A DNA stretch of 64,000 bases from Azolla caroliniana (GCA_043228905.1 JBHGNT010000014.1:3720001-3784000), one strand, 5' to 3'. Counted from the first letter of the stretch, positions 39,928 through 52,900 are shown. The notes: a model not told the origin generated them from the letters alone. A program made the numbers and translations.

Positions 39928-40495
39928 TGTTAAGGATCTATGTATCGATGGAGTAAGCTCCTCGATATCGTGGCGGGATTCGGACCGACGTATACCCTCT
40001 TGATGGTGAATCGGGCGGAGATGGTTGTCGGATACCTCCGAGCCTCACACTCACTCAACGATTAGCAAATGATTGAGCACGATATCTCTCTCACTCTCTC
40101 AAGCGCTCTCTCATAGAAAATAGATTAATAGATATAGACAATAAGAAGGAAGAGTATGTCTATTATTAACCCTCTTTGCTAAGAGGTCTGGCACCAATAA
40201 GGAGAGAGATTAGTGTTCTCTAACTAAATACTTCACTAATCTCTCTTAAGCTCAAAGGTTACAAGAAGGAGGAGAGGAAGCTCTAGCTTTAATCAATAGG
40301 AGATCTTTACAAATGGGAGAACCCCCACAAAGCCACTGCTATGTGGTTTATATAGCTTTCACGTTTAGGGTATGGGCCTTTCACACTTGACCGTCTCTTT
40401 GCTTTCCTTTCCTCTTGCCGTTTCCTCTTCGTACTACGTCCTTGTTGATGCGTTCTTATTCGTGACTGGTTGTGTTGTTATTCCGACGCTTAACA
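39928..40495 (-). repeat. 5' LTR of E1 (568 bp)
   Basis: Pairs with 9708-10270. It ends TTAACA and is followed by the target duplication cttga (40496-40500). Confidence 0.92.
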
Positions 40496-40578
40496 CTTGA
40501 GACATTGTATGTTGGGGTAAAGGCCCTAAATAACCCCCTTATAGTGTGTACATGTGTAAGGTCAAGTATTGTTGACGA
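40496..40578 (+). repeat. 267-bp tandem repeat, continuation after E1
   Basis: Continues the unit cut at 9707 and leads into the next unit, itself interrupted at 40578 by a solo LTR. Confidence 0.85.
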
Positions 40579-41004
40579 TGTCAGGAACAATACTAAGACA
40601 GAGAAGGAATTAGTACTAAACGAAGGATTAGTACTATGAGAGGTGTAGAACTTCTTCGAGAGAAGGAAGAAGTGAGCGAGACGGAGAGAAAGAGAGAGAT
40701 AGAGAGTGATGATAAGAAAGATATGTATTATGTGAAGAGAATATACAATGGTGGCGAAAAGGCTTAAGACTGGCGTTGAACCAATTTGGTTCAACATAAT
40801 GCCTAGTGCCCTCTTTTATAGTGTTTTCAGGAGTAATCCTGAAGCTTCTAGAATGTTCCAGAGAAATCTAGAATATACACTAATTTCCTATAATAAAATG
40901 TAAATGAAAATAATATCCTACGTATTACAATAGATGATCTAATGGTCAAGAGCTCAACCCATATAACCTAAGGTCATGGGTTTGAGTCTTGCCATATCAT
41001 GACA
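40579..41004 (-). mobile_element. Solo LTR in the tandem repeat (426 bp)
   Basis: Starts TGTCAGGAAC and ends CATGACA, with gacga duplicated at 40574-40578 and 41005-41009. Intact neighbouring units show the empty site. The minus-strand start, TGTCATGATATGGCAAGACT, looks like a copia-type LTR. There are no internal genes. Confidence 0.85.
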
Positions 41005-41520
41005 GACGATATAGGCATAACCCTAAGGACAAATTCTAAGTCTAATTTCAATAGGTTAAGGGTAGGATCGTTGGGAAACCAATTACCCTAGGGACTGGGG
41101 AAAACTAGTAAGAACTTATTATATGTGGTGGTATGGGAGCCTTAGGTGTTTGACTATATAAAGGGCCATAGCTACCCCTTTCATTAGGGTACCTTGAGAC
41201 ATTGTATGTTAGGGTAAAGGCCCTAAATAACCCCCTTATAGTGTGTACATGTGTAAGGTCAAGTATTGTTGACAATATAGGCATAACCCTAAGGACCAAT
41301 TCTAAATCTAATTTCAATGGGTTAAGGGTAGGATCGTTGGGAAACCAATTATCCTAGGGACTGGGGAAAACTAGTAAGGACCTATCATATGTGGTGGTAT
41401 GGGAGCCTTAGGTGTTTGACTATATATAAAGGGCCATAGCTACCCCTTTCATTAGGGTACCTTGAGACATTGTCTATTGGGGTAAAGGCCCTAAATAACC
41501 CCCTTATAGTGTGTACATGT
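41005..41520 (+). repeat. 267-bp tandem repeats, two further units
   Basis: Two head-to-tail units (period 266-268 bp). Both preserve the undisturbed E1 target GGGTACCTTGAGACATT. The second runs into copia H near 41,521. Each unit contains CTATATAAAGGG, so the array could represent repeated promoter modules of an old LTR. Confidence 0.85.
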
Positions 41521-42267
41521 GTATAGGGCTATTCATAAAGGCCAAAAGTCACTTATCACTTTTTCGTTATTTTTGGGCCAAGTTTAGTGTGAACTTGCCC
41601 AACCCTAAATGGGTCATATAAAACATAAGTTAAAAACTTTTGGGTCTCTCTCTCTATCTTTTCAACCATCACTCTACTCCTACACCTAAAGCCCTAAGTG
41701 TTCCTCAACCCTATTGACAATTTCTGACCCTTTCAACTGGTAACAGAGCAGATTTAGGGTTTCAAAACGGTTGCACAGTTGTTGTACAGAAAAGATAAGG
41801 TATTCTACCATTAGAAGCTCCAGTTTCATTGCAAAGAACGTTGCCCCAGAGTTTCGAGGAACTTCTTGGGTGTCGCAACAATCCATAATAGGCTATTTTT
41901 AGGTGATATACAAGTTAAAGTAGGGTTTCTGCAAAATAGAGCCTAAAATTTGGGGCTTTTGCTCCTATACGCATTGAAAAGTTGAGTATTAGCTTTATGT
42001 ATGCTCTCTGAGGTAAAAAACAACAACATTAGTTGTTTTTTAGCACAGAGTAAGGTTCTGAAATTCTTTGTGCAGAAAATTTAGAGATAAGTTTTTGTGC
42101 CTGAAATTGCTCTTGTAACCTTTTGGAGCTATGGTGCACTATTTCTTGAGGTTAGTCTCTGATTTTGGTGCATTTGACCTAAAATTCCAACAAGTTATCC
42201 TCTTCACTATGAAACTATGGCATCATCATCCTCAAATGTAAAGAATTGATTTGAGATTCGATGATTT

Positions 42268-43080
42268 GAGGGAAAGGGTTTGACTTGTGGAAGGAGAGAA
42301 TGCAAGGAATTATCCTTTTGAAGGATTGTGACAAAGCATTGGAGGTAGAAAAACCAGAGAACATGTCAGAAGATGCATGGTGGATTTTGAACAAAAAGGT
42401 TGTCACATATATTAAGAAGATTGTTTCTGATGAGATTTTGGTAAATCTCAAGGGCTTGGTCGCTACTTCCAAAATATGGGCTAAGTTGAAGGCTACATAT
42501 GAAAATACTACGCATGTTAATCAAGTACATCTAATGCGAAAGCTTGTTGGCATGCAGCTAGATGACTCTTAAGAGTGCAGTTGAACACTTGTCTTTGTTT
42601 ACAGGCACCTTATCACAATTGCAGGACTCAAGAATGGCTCCTTTTGATGACAAGCTTAGAGCCATTTTCTTGCTTATGACACTACCTTACACGTGGGAGA
42701 CATTGGTAGTCTCATTGCCTAATAACCCCAACTTGACCTTTGATGGTGCTGGGGGTTCCATACTCAATGAAGAGATCCTGAGAAAAGCAAGTGGAGAAGG
42801 TGGCAGATCAGCCAACACGGTTAGATGTAGGACAAATATGAGAAGTAACTATGTACACAAGAACAAAAGTAGAAGCAAGGAAAGGGGAAATAGCAACAAA
42901 GGTAAAAGCAATGATGTAACCTGTTATCAATATGGTAGGAAAGGCCACAAGAAACCTGATTGCCGCTATTACAAAGCAGAACTTGAAAGAAAGAAGAATT
43001 CTAGAGATAAGAAAAAGGACAAGATTGATGCACATGACAGTCAAAAGACAAAGAGAAGGCCAATTTGGCCTCTAATGTAA
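42268..43080 (+). pseudogene. Copia H gag
   Basis: Two overlapping frames (split by a frameshift near 42,570) encode a copia gag: the LWKERMQGIILLKDCDKALE N-terminus, a VHLMRKLVGMQL arm and a basic region. The zinc knuckle reads CYQYGRKGHKKPDC, in which the second Cys is Tyr, so zinc binding should be lost. Confidence 0.75.
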
Positions 43081-44800
43081 TCATAGAGGAGTTGTTAGAT
43101 GTTGAGGAGATTTTATGTGCCACTTTTTTAGCTGATGATACTTATGCATATGATGCCTCTCTAAATATTCATTCACAAGACATGTGCATCACTAAGAATG
43201 ATTTTATTAATGCTTTGTTGACCATCAATGATGCATTGGCCCAAACATGGATAGTTGACTCAAGTACTTCATTTCATGTGATTCCTATCAAAAGAGTGTT
43301 TTTCTACTTTTATTGCAGGAAGCCATGGCCATGTATACGTTGGAAACAATCATGCATGTTCCATTGAGGGTATTGGCACTGTGCATTTTTCTACAAATGG
43401 AACTAATAAGCTGGTTTTGCATAATGTGCATTATGTAACAGGGATCAAGAAGAGCTTGCTTTCTGTGGGTCAAATGGATATGCATGGTTATAACATTCTC
43501 TTTGAGAGATGATCATGGAAAATGAAAAAAGGTTCAAGGTTGATTGTGAAAGGCACAAAGAAGGGAACTCTTTATTGTTTACAAGGAAATGCTATATGAG
43601 GCAAGTTTATTGCTTTGGCTAAGTTCACTCACATATGGAGTTGTGGCATAAGAGACTTGGCCATATGAGCCAAAAGGGTCTCACTAGGCTTTGTAATCTA
43701 AAGAAGCTTGATGCTAAAGGTACAAAGCTTGACTTTTGTAATGAATGCCAATTATATGGAAAGCAAGTGAAGTGTTCATTTTACTCTAGTGTGCCTTGTA
43801 AGTTTGGTGTACTTGATCTTGTTCATTTTGATGTGTCTAGAATGCCAACCACATCTATGGGGGGCGCTATGTATTTTATTTCATTTGTTGATGACTTCTC
43901 TAGAAAAATATGGGATCAATTACTTAAATCTAAGGATGAAGCCTTTGTTGTATTTGCAAAAAACTAAAATATTTGCGTATGGACAATGGTGGTGAGTATA
44001 CAAGTGGTAAATTCAAGAAATTTTGTGAAATTTTGGGTATTAAGAGAAAGCTTATTGTTCCATACAACCTCTCTTCTAATGGTGTGGTTGAACACTATAA
44101 TAGGACACTTTGTGAGAGGGTGAGATGCATGTTGTCCACCGCTAATCTCCCTCATAGATTTTGGGGAGAGGCACTCAAAACTGTAATACATGTATGCAAT
44201 AGATCCCCTCATGTGTCTTTAAAAGGTGACATCCCTAAAGAGGTTTGGTTTGGCAAACCTGCTTCATATGATCACTTACCGTGTCTTTGGCTACGAGGTT
44301 TTTGTACATATAAGGCATGAGCTGAGAAACAAACTTGATGCCAAGTCCATTAAAGGCCTCTTCATGGGATATGGTGAAGAAGGCGAAATGGGCTACAAGA
44401 TTTGGATACCCTAGCTCAAGAAGGTTATACGCAACCGAGATGTTGTTTTCAATGAGGCAAGGTTGCTTAAAAACGAGTATGCCTCAAAAGATGTCCATAA
44501 AAGGGTTGGATTTCAGCATGATTAACCACCTATTAGACCGAGTTTTGACCATCAGGATGCACCGCAAAGGACTGAAAAGATTGATGATCCAATGGTTTTG
44601 GAGCCGGAAGATGATGGACAGACAACAAGATGAGGATCGTAAGGGGAATATGGAGCCAAGTAATAATGCTGAAAATAATGGACAACAACCTAATAATGAT
44701 GATTTAGACATACCACTTGGTGCTGACCCATTGCATGACAATGTGGATCATTGGGTGAGACGTTCTACTCGTAAATAAGATAATCAAGGAGAAAGCTTGG
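43081..44800 (+). pseudogene. Copia H protease remnant and integrase
   Basis: The protease motif is degraded to IVDSSTSFH (normally DSGAS). GAG-pre-integrase reads ELWHKRLGHMSQKG and FCNECQLYGK. The integrase has D (VHFDVSRM), D (RMDNGGEY) and E (GVVEHYNRT), with a frameshift near 43,965 and stops near 43,510, 43,965 and 44,415. The acidic linker ends in HWVRRSTRK. Downstream homology to pol stops. Confidence 0.78.
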
Positions 44801-45120
44801 AAAACACTCCCGACAAAAAGAAATGTAATTCCAATTGAAACCTGCCATGATTGAGCCCAACAATAATAATGAACCGGGAAGTAAGAAGACAAATGCATCA
44901 GGCAAGGGAGTAGGGATTACAAGAGAGAATCGGAGATTGGCATGGAACGCAGAAGGGGTCATCAATGACCAAAAGCACCTAAGTCTACAACAGGGCTTGA
45001 AGCACAACATGCTTACCATTCGGGGGGCGGGAGCATGCAATGGAGTGTGTGTGCCCCCCCCCCCCCCTCTCCATGAGGTGACATGTTCGTTCATGATGAC
45101 ATATAAACCTGTATGGCCGG

Positions 45121-45691
45121 TAGCAATGGGCCCGGTTTCGGCTTAAACCGAACAGAACCGTTAAACCATGGTTTAAAGGTTTATAAGTTCCAAAATAATT
45201 AAATGGTTCGGTTTGGTTTTAATTAATAATAAACGGTTTGGTTTGGTTTTGAAACTAGGGTTTATAGGTTTTTGGGCTATCTTTTTTTATCCATTAAATG
45301 TTTATGTAATTTAATGGTTTAATTAATGTTTTTCATTGGTTTAATTCACTTAACTTAATTGTTTATTTAATCTAATGGCTCAATTAATCTTATTGATTGA
45401 TTTTAACATAAATGCTTATTTAATTTTGTGTATATTTATTTAATTAATTTTTTAATTAGGTTGACTTAAATGTGGTTAAGTTTAAACTTTTTTATTAAAT
45501 GGTTCGGTTTGGTTTTAACTTTTCCTTAAACAGTTTTGGTTTAAATGGTTTTTAGTTTACTTTTTTTAAAAAAATGGTTTGGTTAAAAAAGTTCGAATGT
45601 TCATAAAGGGTTTGGTTTGGTTTTTGTTTTATATAAAGGGTTTGGTTTGGTTTCAAGGCACCGAAACCGAACCGAACCAGGCCTATTGCTA
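45121..45691. mobile_element. hAT-type MITE (571 bp) with 8-bp target duplication
   Basis: Terminal inverted repeats TAGCAATGGGCCCGG and, at the right end read backwards, TAGCAATAGGCCTGG (13 of 15 match). The 8-bp direct duplication atggccgg flanks it at 45113-45120 and 45692-45699. It has no coding capacity. The body is AT-rich and made largely of GGTTTGGTTT-type and AAACCGAACC-type repeats. An 8-bp duplication and TIRs of this type are typical of the hAT superfamily. It lies at the border of TE-rich DNA and the IDM1-like gene. Confidence 0.85.
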
Positions 45692-45699
45692 ATGGCCGG

Positions 45700-45922
45700 T
45701 GTGTGGAGACCATCATCTTCGGAAAGAGTTTAATGATAAGAATCGGAGGGCGGGTGCTTTTCACGTCTTCTCTCTTTGGCAGGGCTTCTTCTTCTTCTTC
45801 TTCTTCTTCTTCTTCTTTTGCTTCTTCTTATTTGACGGAATATGTATGCACTCGTTCAACGTTGACGGAGACATGACGGCGACGGTGACGGTGACGGCGG
45901 TGACGTCATCACCGGCGGGGGC

Positions 45923-45966
<44 letters not shown>

Positions 45967-46056
45967 TTTTGTGTTTTGCATGGAACTGCGTTTTTGGGTC
46001 GGTGAAATTTGAAAAGGATCTCTGTCTCTGTCTCTGTCTCTCTGTTTCTAGTCTCT
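45700..46056 (+). promoter_or_regulatory. Upstream region of the IDM1-like gene with CTT and GA microsatellites
   Basis: Contains a CTT run (45786-45819) and a GA run (about 45925-45962) typical of plant 5' UTRs. No certain TATA box or transcription start can be placed. The region includes GC-rich ACGGCGACGG repeats (45875-45900). Confidence 0.4.
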
Positions 46057-46176
46057 ATGTGTGCTCTGCAGAAGACAGAGAAGGTTTTCATTCCTCTGCA
46101 CAGAGATATGGGTGTTGTTGGGCTATGGATGCATAGTATCCGCCAGATGAACTCGATCCCTGCAGAGCTTCTCAAA
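46057..46176 (+). other. Candidate first exon of the IDM1-like gene
   Basis: An open frame from ATG 46057 (MCALQKTEKVFIPLHRD and on) ends at a good donor, AAA/GTAAGT at 46176/46177. Its frame ends in phase 0, whereas the next clear exon needs phase 1 upstream, so it may be a 5' UTR exon or need an unseen small exon. The strong donor makes transcription likely; coding is uncertain. Confidence 0.4.
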
Positions 46177-46992
46177 GTAAGTCTCTTCCCCTCCACTCTG
46201 CCTTCATCTGTTTTGGTTCTCTCTTCGCTCTATTCTTTCTTTTCGCCTCTTCCTGTTTTCGTTGTAATCCAAACAACTCAGATTTTTCCTCTGTTAGGGT
46301 AGGCTAAACACATTTTACTCCGATGCATCCTCCCCTTTATTCACTCAGTAGTAGAAAGCAAAGAGCAACGCAATTTTATGGGCTATGTTGTTCCGGCACA
46401 AGTTTTCTGTGCTTTTTCCTTTCCCCCTATTCTCTCTGCCTTTGGCACATTGTCATAGCTAGTTCTCACTATGTTTATCTATCTTCTCTTCACAGTCTGT
46501 GGGGCACCTAGGTGATGAGACCATAGCATTATATTATGCCGCCAAATGTATATTCTCTCAGAAGTATTCATAAGGTTAATAATGCAGGAGAAAAAAAACA
46601 GAATGATACAGTTAAAAAATGCAGGGAAAAGGAACAAGTATTCGCCAAATCTATTTCTTACAATGCACAATGTCCCTTGATGTGTATATTGAGTTTTCTT
46701 CTGTTTGCCGTATGCTAGATGCTTCAAAACCTGTGCACTTTTAGTCCTGAAAAAAAAAGAGAGCTTTTTAACTTCTCCTAGAGAAGAGGTGCTATCGATG
46801 AGACTGCTGCGAACAGAATCAGAACCTCCTGCATATGTTTTATTGGACATGAAGATGAGCTAGAAAACTAACAAAAAAAAAATCGTTCTGTGATGCCAAC
46901 TATGTGAGAAAGTATGAGAATAAATTAATAATGCAAAGTCATACCCAATGCTGGTCATAAGATATTTTGGTTCTTGTTTGTTAGATGCAGGG

Positions 46993-49900
46993 ATGTCTGC
47001 GTGTACCCTTCATGTAGAAGTATTATTAAGGAGACTAAGCACTGACTGGGACATCAGAGAAAAGCCTCTACAGATGACAGCTACTGATGGTATACAGTCA
47101 AATGTTTTTCCTAGGGTTTCAGACCTGAGTTGTGGCGATTTAGAGTGTGAAAGGACTAGTGTTGATATTTATGAATCATTGCTAGAGGGAGAGAATGTAG
47201 CCTTATCTTCTGTCGCAAGTGAAGGTTTTGTTGCTGTCAGTAGCCATGCAGAAAGTGGAAGATATGAAGATGCGGCGATGGGTGTTTGTGAACTAGAGTT
47301 AAATTCACCTATTACTGCATCTCTGTTCTCTAGTAGTGTTTCACAAGATCACTCACATGATATATCTGTCTTCGTACCTGAGAACGACAGAGACAACAGC
47401 GTTTGCAATGCCATCTCACAATCAACACAATCCAGTGTGGATGGGAATGAGGAAAACCTTCCTTTTTCAGATATGCCATCGTGGAAAGAGGGTAAACAAG
47501 GAAAGACAATTTCTTGCAAGGTGCAGACTTCAGGGAATCAAAGACCAAGACTGCTGGATGGGTTTGACGTGAGACAAAGAAAACAATCCAAACCCCTTGC
47601 CACGGATCAGAAGAACCTGGATTTCAAAAGGTGGACATCTCCTCGAAGGGCACATGCTGATTCTTTGAGGAGCAGTTCACAGGGGAATAATATAAAAGAA
47701 AACAGTGTCTTGCAAGATAAGTCCTGGAAGAGTAAACAGAAAAATGATCATGAACCTGAAAGTGACAGTGAGTGTACAGGAGAGACCCTAAGGTCTTTCA
47801 GAGACCGCTTGTTTCTTAAAAAACAGGCTGAATCTTTGAAAAGGAAAACAGCGGAACAACCATCAGGGCTGAAGAAGGCGGCAGATAATCATAGAATGAA
47901 TGCGGCAGATAATCATAGAAAATGTAAGTACATGCTGCGAGCACTTCGTGAGACACCAAAATGGCTCCAAGGGGGATCTCATTCTAAAGAGAGAAAAATG
48001 CCACGAGCAACTTGTGACCTTGCTTGTGTAGACACACGAAGACAGTTATGTGAAGAATCTCATTCTAAAGAGATGAAAAATTCAAGGTCAAATTGTCATT
48101 TCAATTATTTTGCAACACCAAGGAAGTTACATGCAGACTCTGACATGAATGAGGCAAGAACTCCAAAGGAACTAGTGCGGGATATTGCGAAAGAGGCCCT
48201 TCTTGAGGCTGGCTTCAAGATAGAACTAAGGCCAAGGCAGAGTAGAAATTATAATGATTCAGTGTATGTTTCACCAGAAGGTCATATTTATTGGTCTCTC
48301 CCAAAAGCATGGGAGGCTCTTAAGAGTGATAAGAGTTCAAACGATCTGGTAGATGATGAAGAGGAAATATTGGATGAGGGAAGAATACATAGTCTTGTTG
48401 ATAAGAGTACATTGGAACAAGTACTAGTCGGGTTTGGGGAAGATGAACGGCTACTATCAGCTCTCAAGAAAATGTGTCATCTTTCTTGTACAAGTATTCA
48501 TGATATTGTTAGGCAAGTGGAAGTTACAAATGCTAAATTGGCAGACATATTGTTGGGTGACCTGGGGCTTTTGAGAAGGATCACCAGTAAAGCTAAAGAA
48601 AGGAAAGCATTGCAAGCTTCTAAGTTACCAACCCCTTTTGATGAAAGAGATGGGAAAAAGCGGAAACTAAATAATTCGAATGTCTCGACGGAAATGGACA
48701 GAACCTCCTTGAGTAACAACATCACTCTGAAACAAGTGCAAGCTGTCAAAGCAGAGAAGGATATGATGCAATGGAAACAAACAAGGAAGGGTTTGCAAGA
48801 AAGACTTAGAGTATCTAAAGCTGAAAATCTACTTGTCTTTGATAGTCTCCAAAAAAAGAAGCGAAAAGAGGGTTCATATAAATCTGCTTCCAAAGGTACT
48901 TCTAAGTTCAGAAAGGAAAAGATGTCATCTAAAAAGGGAAAGAAGGCAAGAACACGAACTGGTTTTAGGCTTGAGGTTCGCCCGGGAAGATCTGGTGTTG
49001 ATGGCGTAGATGAGTCATCATGCAATGGAAAACAGACAATCTTTTCGTGGATGATAGGTAGAGGTGCAATGCGAGAAAAAGAGAAGATTTTTTGTGTGAG
49101 TTGTGGTAGCAATCAGACATTGAAGGAAGGGGTAGTGACCCGAGAGGGGATCCTGTGTAGATGCTGCAAAAAAGTGTACACAAGCTCCGCATTTGAATCG
49201 CATGCTGGAAAACCACTCTGTGATCTAGTTTTTACATCAGGAAGTTCTGTTTTAAACTATCAATTAGAAGCCTGGGCAGCTGAATTGGAAGCTAGCAAGA
49301 CCCAAAATTATGTTGGAGTTAGTGTAGCTGACCCAAATGACGATACCTGTATCTTATGTGGGGATGGTGGGGATTTAATCTGCTGTGATCGATGTCCTTC
49401 TACATTCCACATGTCATGCCTAAGGATTTCCGTGAGTGTTGTATTATTCCTTCAGAGGATTGCTAATTTCATGTCATTTGTCAGAAATAACTGTGGCATT
49501 GTTGACACTTAAAGTATCGTTACAAGGATTTAATACATGAACATTATCATACAGAGCATTCCAGAAGGGACGTGGTATTGTCCCAAGTGTAGATGTGGCA
49601 CCTGTGGAGGTACCAACCATAGCAAAGAAGAGGAGCTGACGATGGTTCAATGCAGGCAGTGTGAACATCGCTGTAGGTGCCACTTTCTATCAAGATCTCT
49701 TCTGAAATATTGTTGCCTTATGCACACGATGGTGAAAATGTTTGCGGTTGATTTTCAAGAGTTAAAGTATGTGTGGCATGTTCAAATTGTCCCCATAGTT
49801 GAAGGACATGCATAATTATTTGAATTGCAATAGAGCTTTGGGCTTTTCTTTTCTAATTTTATTTCAACTGTCTTGACAGATCATGTTTCTTGTTTGGAAG

Positions 49901-52900
49901 GCGGTCCTATAATGGCAGGAAAACTGTCCTTTTGTAGTCCTGCATGTAAAAAGGTACACTTTTGAAACCTTTCTTGAAGGAAGTTTACTAATTTAGTTGT
50001 TTTCTTTTGGTCCCTTTGTCAGTATGACTAATTTACTTATATTTATTCTGGTATGTTCTTCACATGAGACAATATTTTAAAATGTAATGTTCTGTTTCAA
50101 GGCCATTTTGGCGTCTTAAATGATGTTAATGTGTCATTCTTTCTTTCTCATTTATATTTATTTAAGCTCAGGCATGTGTCCCTGATTTTGTTTGCTAGGT
50201 CTGGCAGCTTCTTTTTCGTTCTAAAATCAAATTAGGACTTTGTTGAGTGCACTTATGAGAAGTTTATCTTCCTTTTAGGAATTAGAATCTGTGGTAGATA
50301 ATAATCTATTTTATAATCTGTGATGAGAAAAAATTATACAATTAATTTGTATGTGAATATTCTAACATAATTAGGTAACGTTCACATGTAATGCAATCAA
50401 CAATTCAAAAGGATCCATAGAGTTTCTGAAGATTATTTAAGATTCCAATGACTTTGGAAAGTTATGCTCTTAAAAGAGTTAATAGTAAGTAGAATGCACT
50501 GTTAACATAATCTCAGTACCAAAATGGAACAGTAACCTTTCCAAAAAAAATATAACGTTACCAATAACAGATCATCATGTTGAAAATGAAACAGTGGCCT
50601 TTAATTTGAAATATAACGTTGCCACTAACAGATCACTGTGTCCAAAATGCTGTAATATGAACAGTATTATTGTTTTGACTACAGCTGGTATGGATGTCTA
50701 GAAATGAAAGTTTTGTTGAGACGTCTTTCATGTAAATGTAATGATAATAATGGTGAATAAATATCTGAAACCTGATTAATATTCTTATTATTATTACTGT
50801 TTTCTCTCAAGTGAGAAATATGATTGATGTTTCATCACTCTTGTTAGCAGATCTTTTCTACTTTAAGACAGCTTGTTGGCGTTGCACACCCTCTGGCTGG
50901 AGGGCTGTCATGGAGTATACTGCGATGCATGGATGAAGATAGGGAAGCCAAGCCTAATGACATCAAAATGAGAGTGGAACAACATTGTAAACTTGCAGTG
51001 GCACTCCTTGTCATAAAGGAGTGCTTTAATCCTATGATTGATCCTCGTACAAACATTGACATGATCACACAAGCTTTGTACAACCGCTGGTATGTTCCTT
51101 TAACTTTTTTTTTTTTGCTTCTTATGCATATTTTGATGAGGGTTTATGCATTTTTCTTATTGATTGCATCGAGTGCTCTGTCTGAAAAACATAATCTTTG
51201 CATTTGAGCAATGCTTGTTTTAGTTTCAGTATTTTGTGATGTATCCGAGGAACATAGGCTTGTAAATATAAATCTGCATATTGTTTAAATTCTCTTGTTT
51301 GTTTCGCGTTTTTCTTTTACAGTGCTTAGTGTTGTGTTAGTGAATATTAAGGGGCAGTTAATGCCCATTTATCATAATAAAAGCCTCTATCAAGGAAAAT
51401 GAGACTTATTCCCACCCTTGTTAGTAATGTGTTTCCTCCTACAAAATAAAGATAAACACAAATCCCTTGAGTGTCTTCACATTGCAGACCACCCTTTTTC
51501 TGTGAAAGTTTATGGCAAGAAGTAGAAGAGGAAGAGTAGCTGACAACTGGGGAGAGCTTACTACATTCTCCTTTATAAACAGAAAGAAAGAATGAAAGAA
51601 TGGAGCACATAAAACGGGGCAAAGATGGCAGCTATATACAAGGGTAGAGCAAGGGAAAATGATGGTGGTGATAATCCATATGCACAGCCAGATTATGTAA
51701 TTTCCATACTGATGTTAAACACCAATTTAGCTAAATATTCACCTTGGTAGAAATCGTATGCGAATGAAGAAACATCTTATAAATTTAGACTCATTAAAGG
51801 CTTATGGTGATAATCCATCTGTCTGGCCAGATAATGTCATTTCCATACAGATGCCAAACACCAATTTAGCTAAAATTTTACCTTGGGTGGTATGCAAAAG
51901 AATCAACAGTTTACAATTGTAGACTCTATTAAGGATTGACCTATACATCTAGGAATTCTAGATTGGTCTGAACAAGCAAGGGATTGATGTTGACAAAGAG
52001 AATACAATAAGCTAGAGCTGAAACTCTAGAAACACAGTCAGCTCAAATCCCTATTTAGGTCAATTTCTGCAACATAACACATTTTCCCTTCGAGTTAAAA
52101 AGAAGGATATATTAAGGTCTCAAAAAGAAGTGAAGAATCTCTTTGTAATGATGATTTTACCCAAGAGATACCTCAATTCAGCTAGGAAGTATGTAGGATT
52201 TCAGCACTCAAGAGTTGTTTCCCAGCTGAGAAATACTAGGGGGAAAGGGCTGCAACAAAGATTGAATGAGGCAAATTTTGGTTATGTTGCCAAATGTCAA
52301 GGTGGGTAAGGAGAGCAAATGACAAGTTGACAACAAATGACATGTGCTAAAGGTGAAACCAAGGTTCAAGGGATCAAGAGGATTCTATTAATTGAAACTT
52401 GAAAGATTCCAGAAGAAGCTTAGAAATTTGAGATGTTTTCAAGGATGAAATTTTCATTGCGATCTTGAGGTTACTTTGCATTTGAAATCGAATGAAAGAC
52501 AGGCAGTTTTCTCGAGGAGAAAGAATATCAGCGTGACACTTCCTACAATGGATATATCGAGTTTTTTTTGTTATTCTATTCCCTAAGCCCTCCGAGCAGG
52601 TAAGGGAACAGAGTCTACCTATAAAGCCATTAATACTGTTATTAAGTGCCTTCAATTGATATGCATACATATTGTGTAGCTTCCAACAATAGATAGATCG
52701 AGTTATTTTTGCTATGCTACTCACTCAGCCCACTGAGCGGAGAAGGGAAATGGACTATCCATCAAGCCATGGATAGCTATTAAGGTCCTCTGACTGATAC
52801 ACATACATTTTTGTTGTCTATAACAAGAGAATTGGAAATCCGTGGAATGAGGAAGATTCCCAACCCAATCTATTAAAAATTTGGTGAATTATAAGCATTC

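Larger units (their letters stand above)
9708..40495 (-). mobile_element. Ty3/gypsy element E1 with nested insertions (30.8 kb)
   Basis: Terminal LTRs (TGTTAAGG to TTAACA), target duplication cttga on both sides, a tRNA-Asp-like primer binding site next to the right LTR and a purine tract next to the left LTR place the element on the minus strand. Its own sequence is about 10271-12258, 24571-28620 and 39314-39927. The rest is copia complex B and gypsy E2. Order along the minus strand: gag with two zinc knuckles, protease, reverse transcriptase/RNase H, integrase, then a second retropepsin-like domain. Coding is broken by frameshifts and stops, and the N-terminal half of gag is missing. Confidence 0.9.
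41521..45110 (+). mobile_element. Copia element H, decayed, lacking reverse transcriptase
   Basis: LTR-like sequence (about 41521-41735, with a TATA-like CATATAAAAC) is followed by a primer site TGGTAACAGAGC (41738-41749, one mismatch from the copia A primer site) and copia gag, protease remnant and integrase. The polyprotein trails off after the integrase linker (about 44,800), and no reverse transcriptase, RNase H or 3' LTR was found. It is AT-rich, unlike the GC-rich A-C group. Confidence 0.7.

Noticed and set aside
45052-45068. Long C run as a polypurine tract or LTR border of copia H
   Set aside because: No LTR start follows, and no match to the presumed 5' LTR was found downstream.
46009-46302. 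97-codon frame at the start of the IDM1-like gene
   Set aside because: It runs through a strong GTAAGT donor at 46177 into intron-like sequence. Only the part before the donor is credible.
46948-46992. ATG at 46948 as the start of the IDM1-like protein
   Set aside because: The stretch is T-rich and ends in TTAG/GCAG, a typical intron 3' end. The ATG at 46993 lies just after the acceptor.
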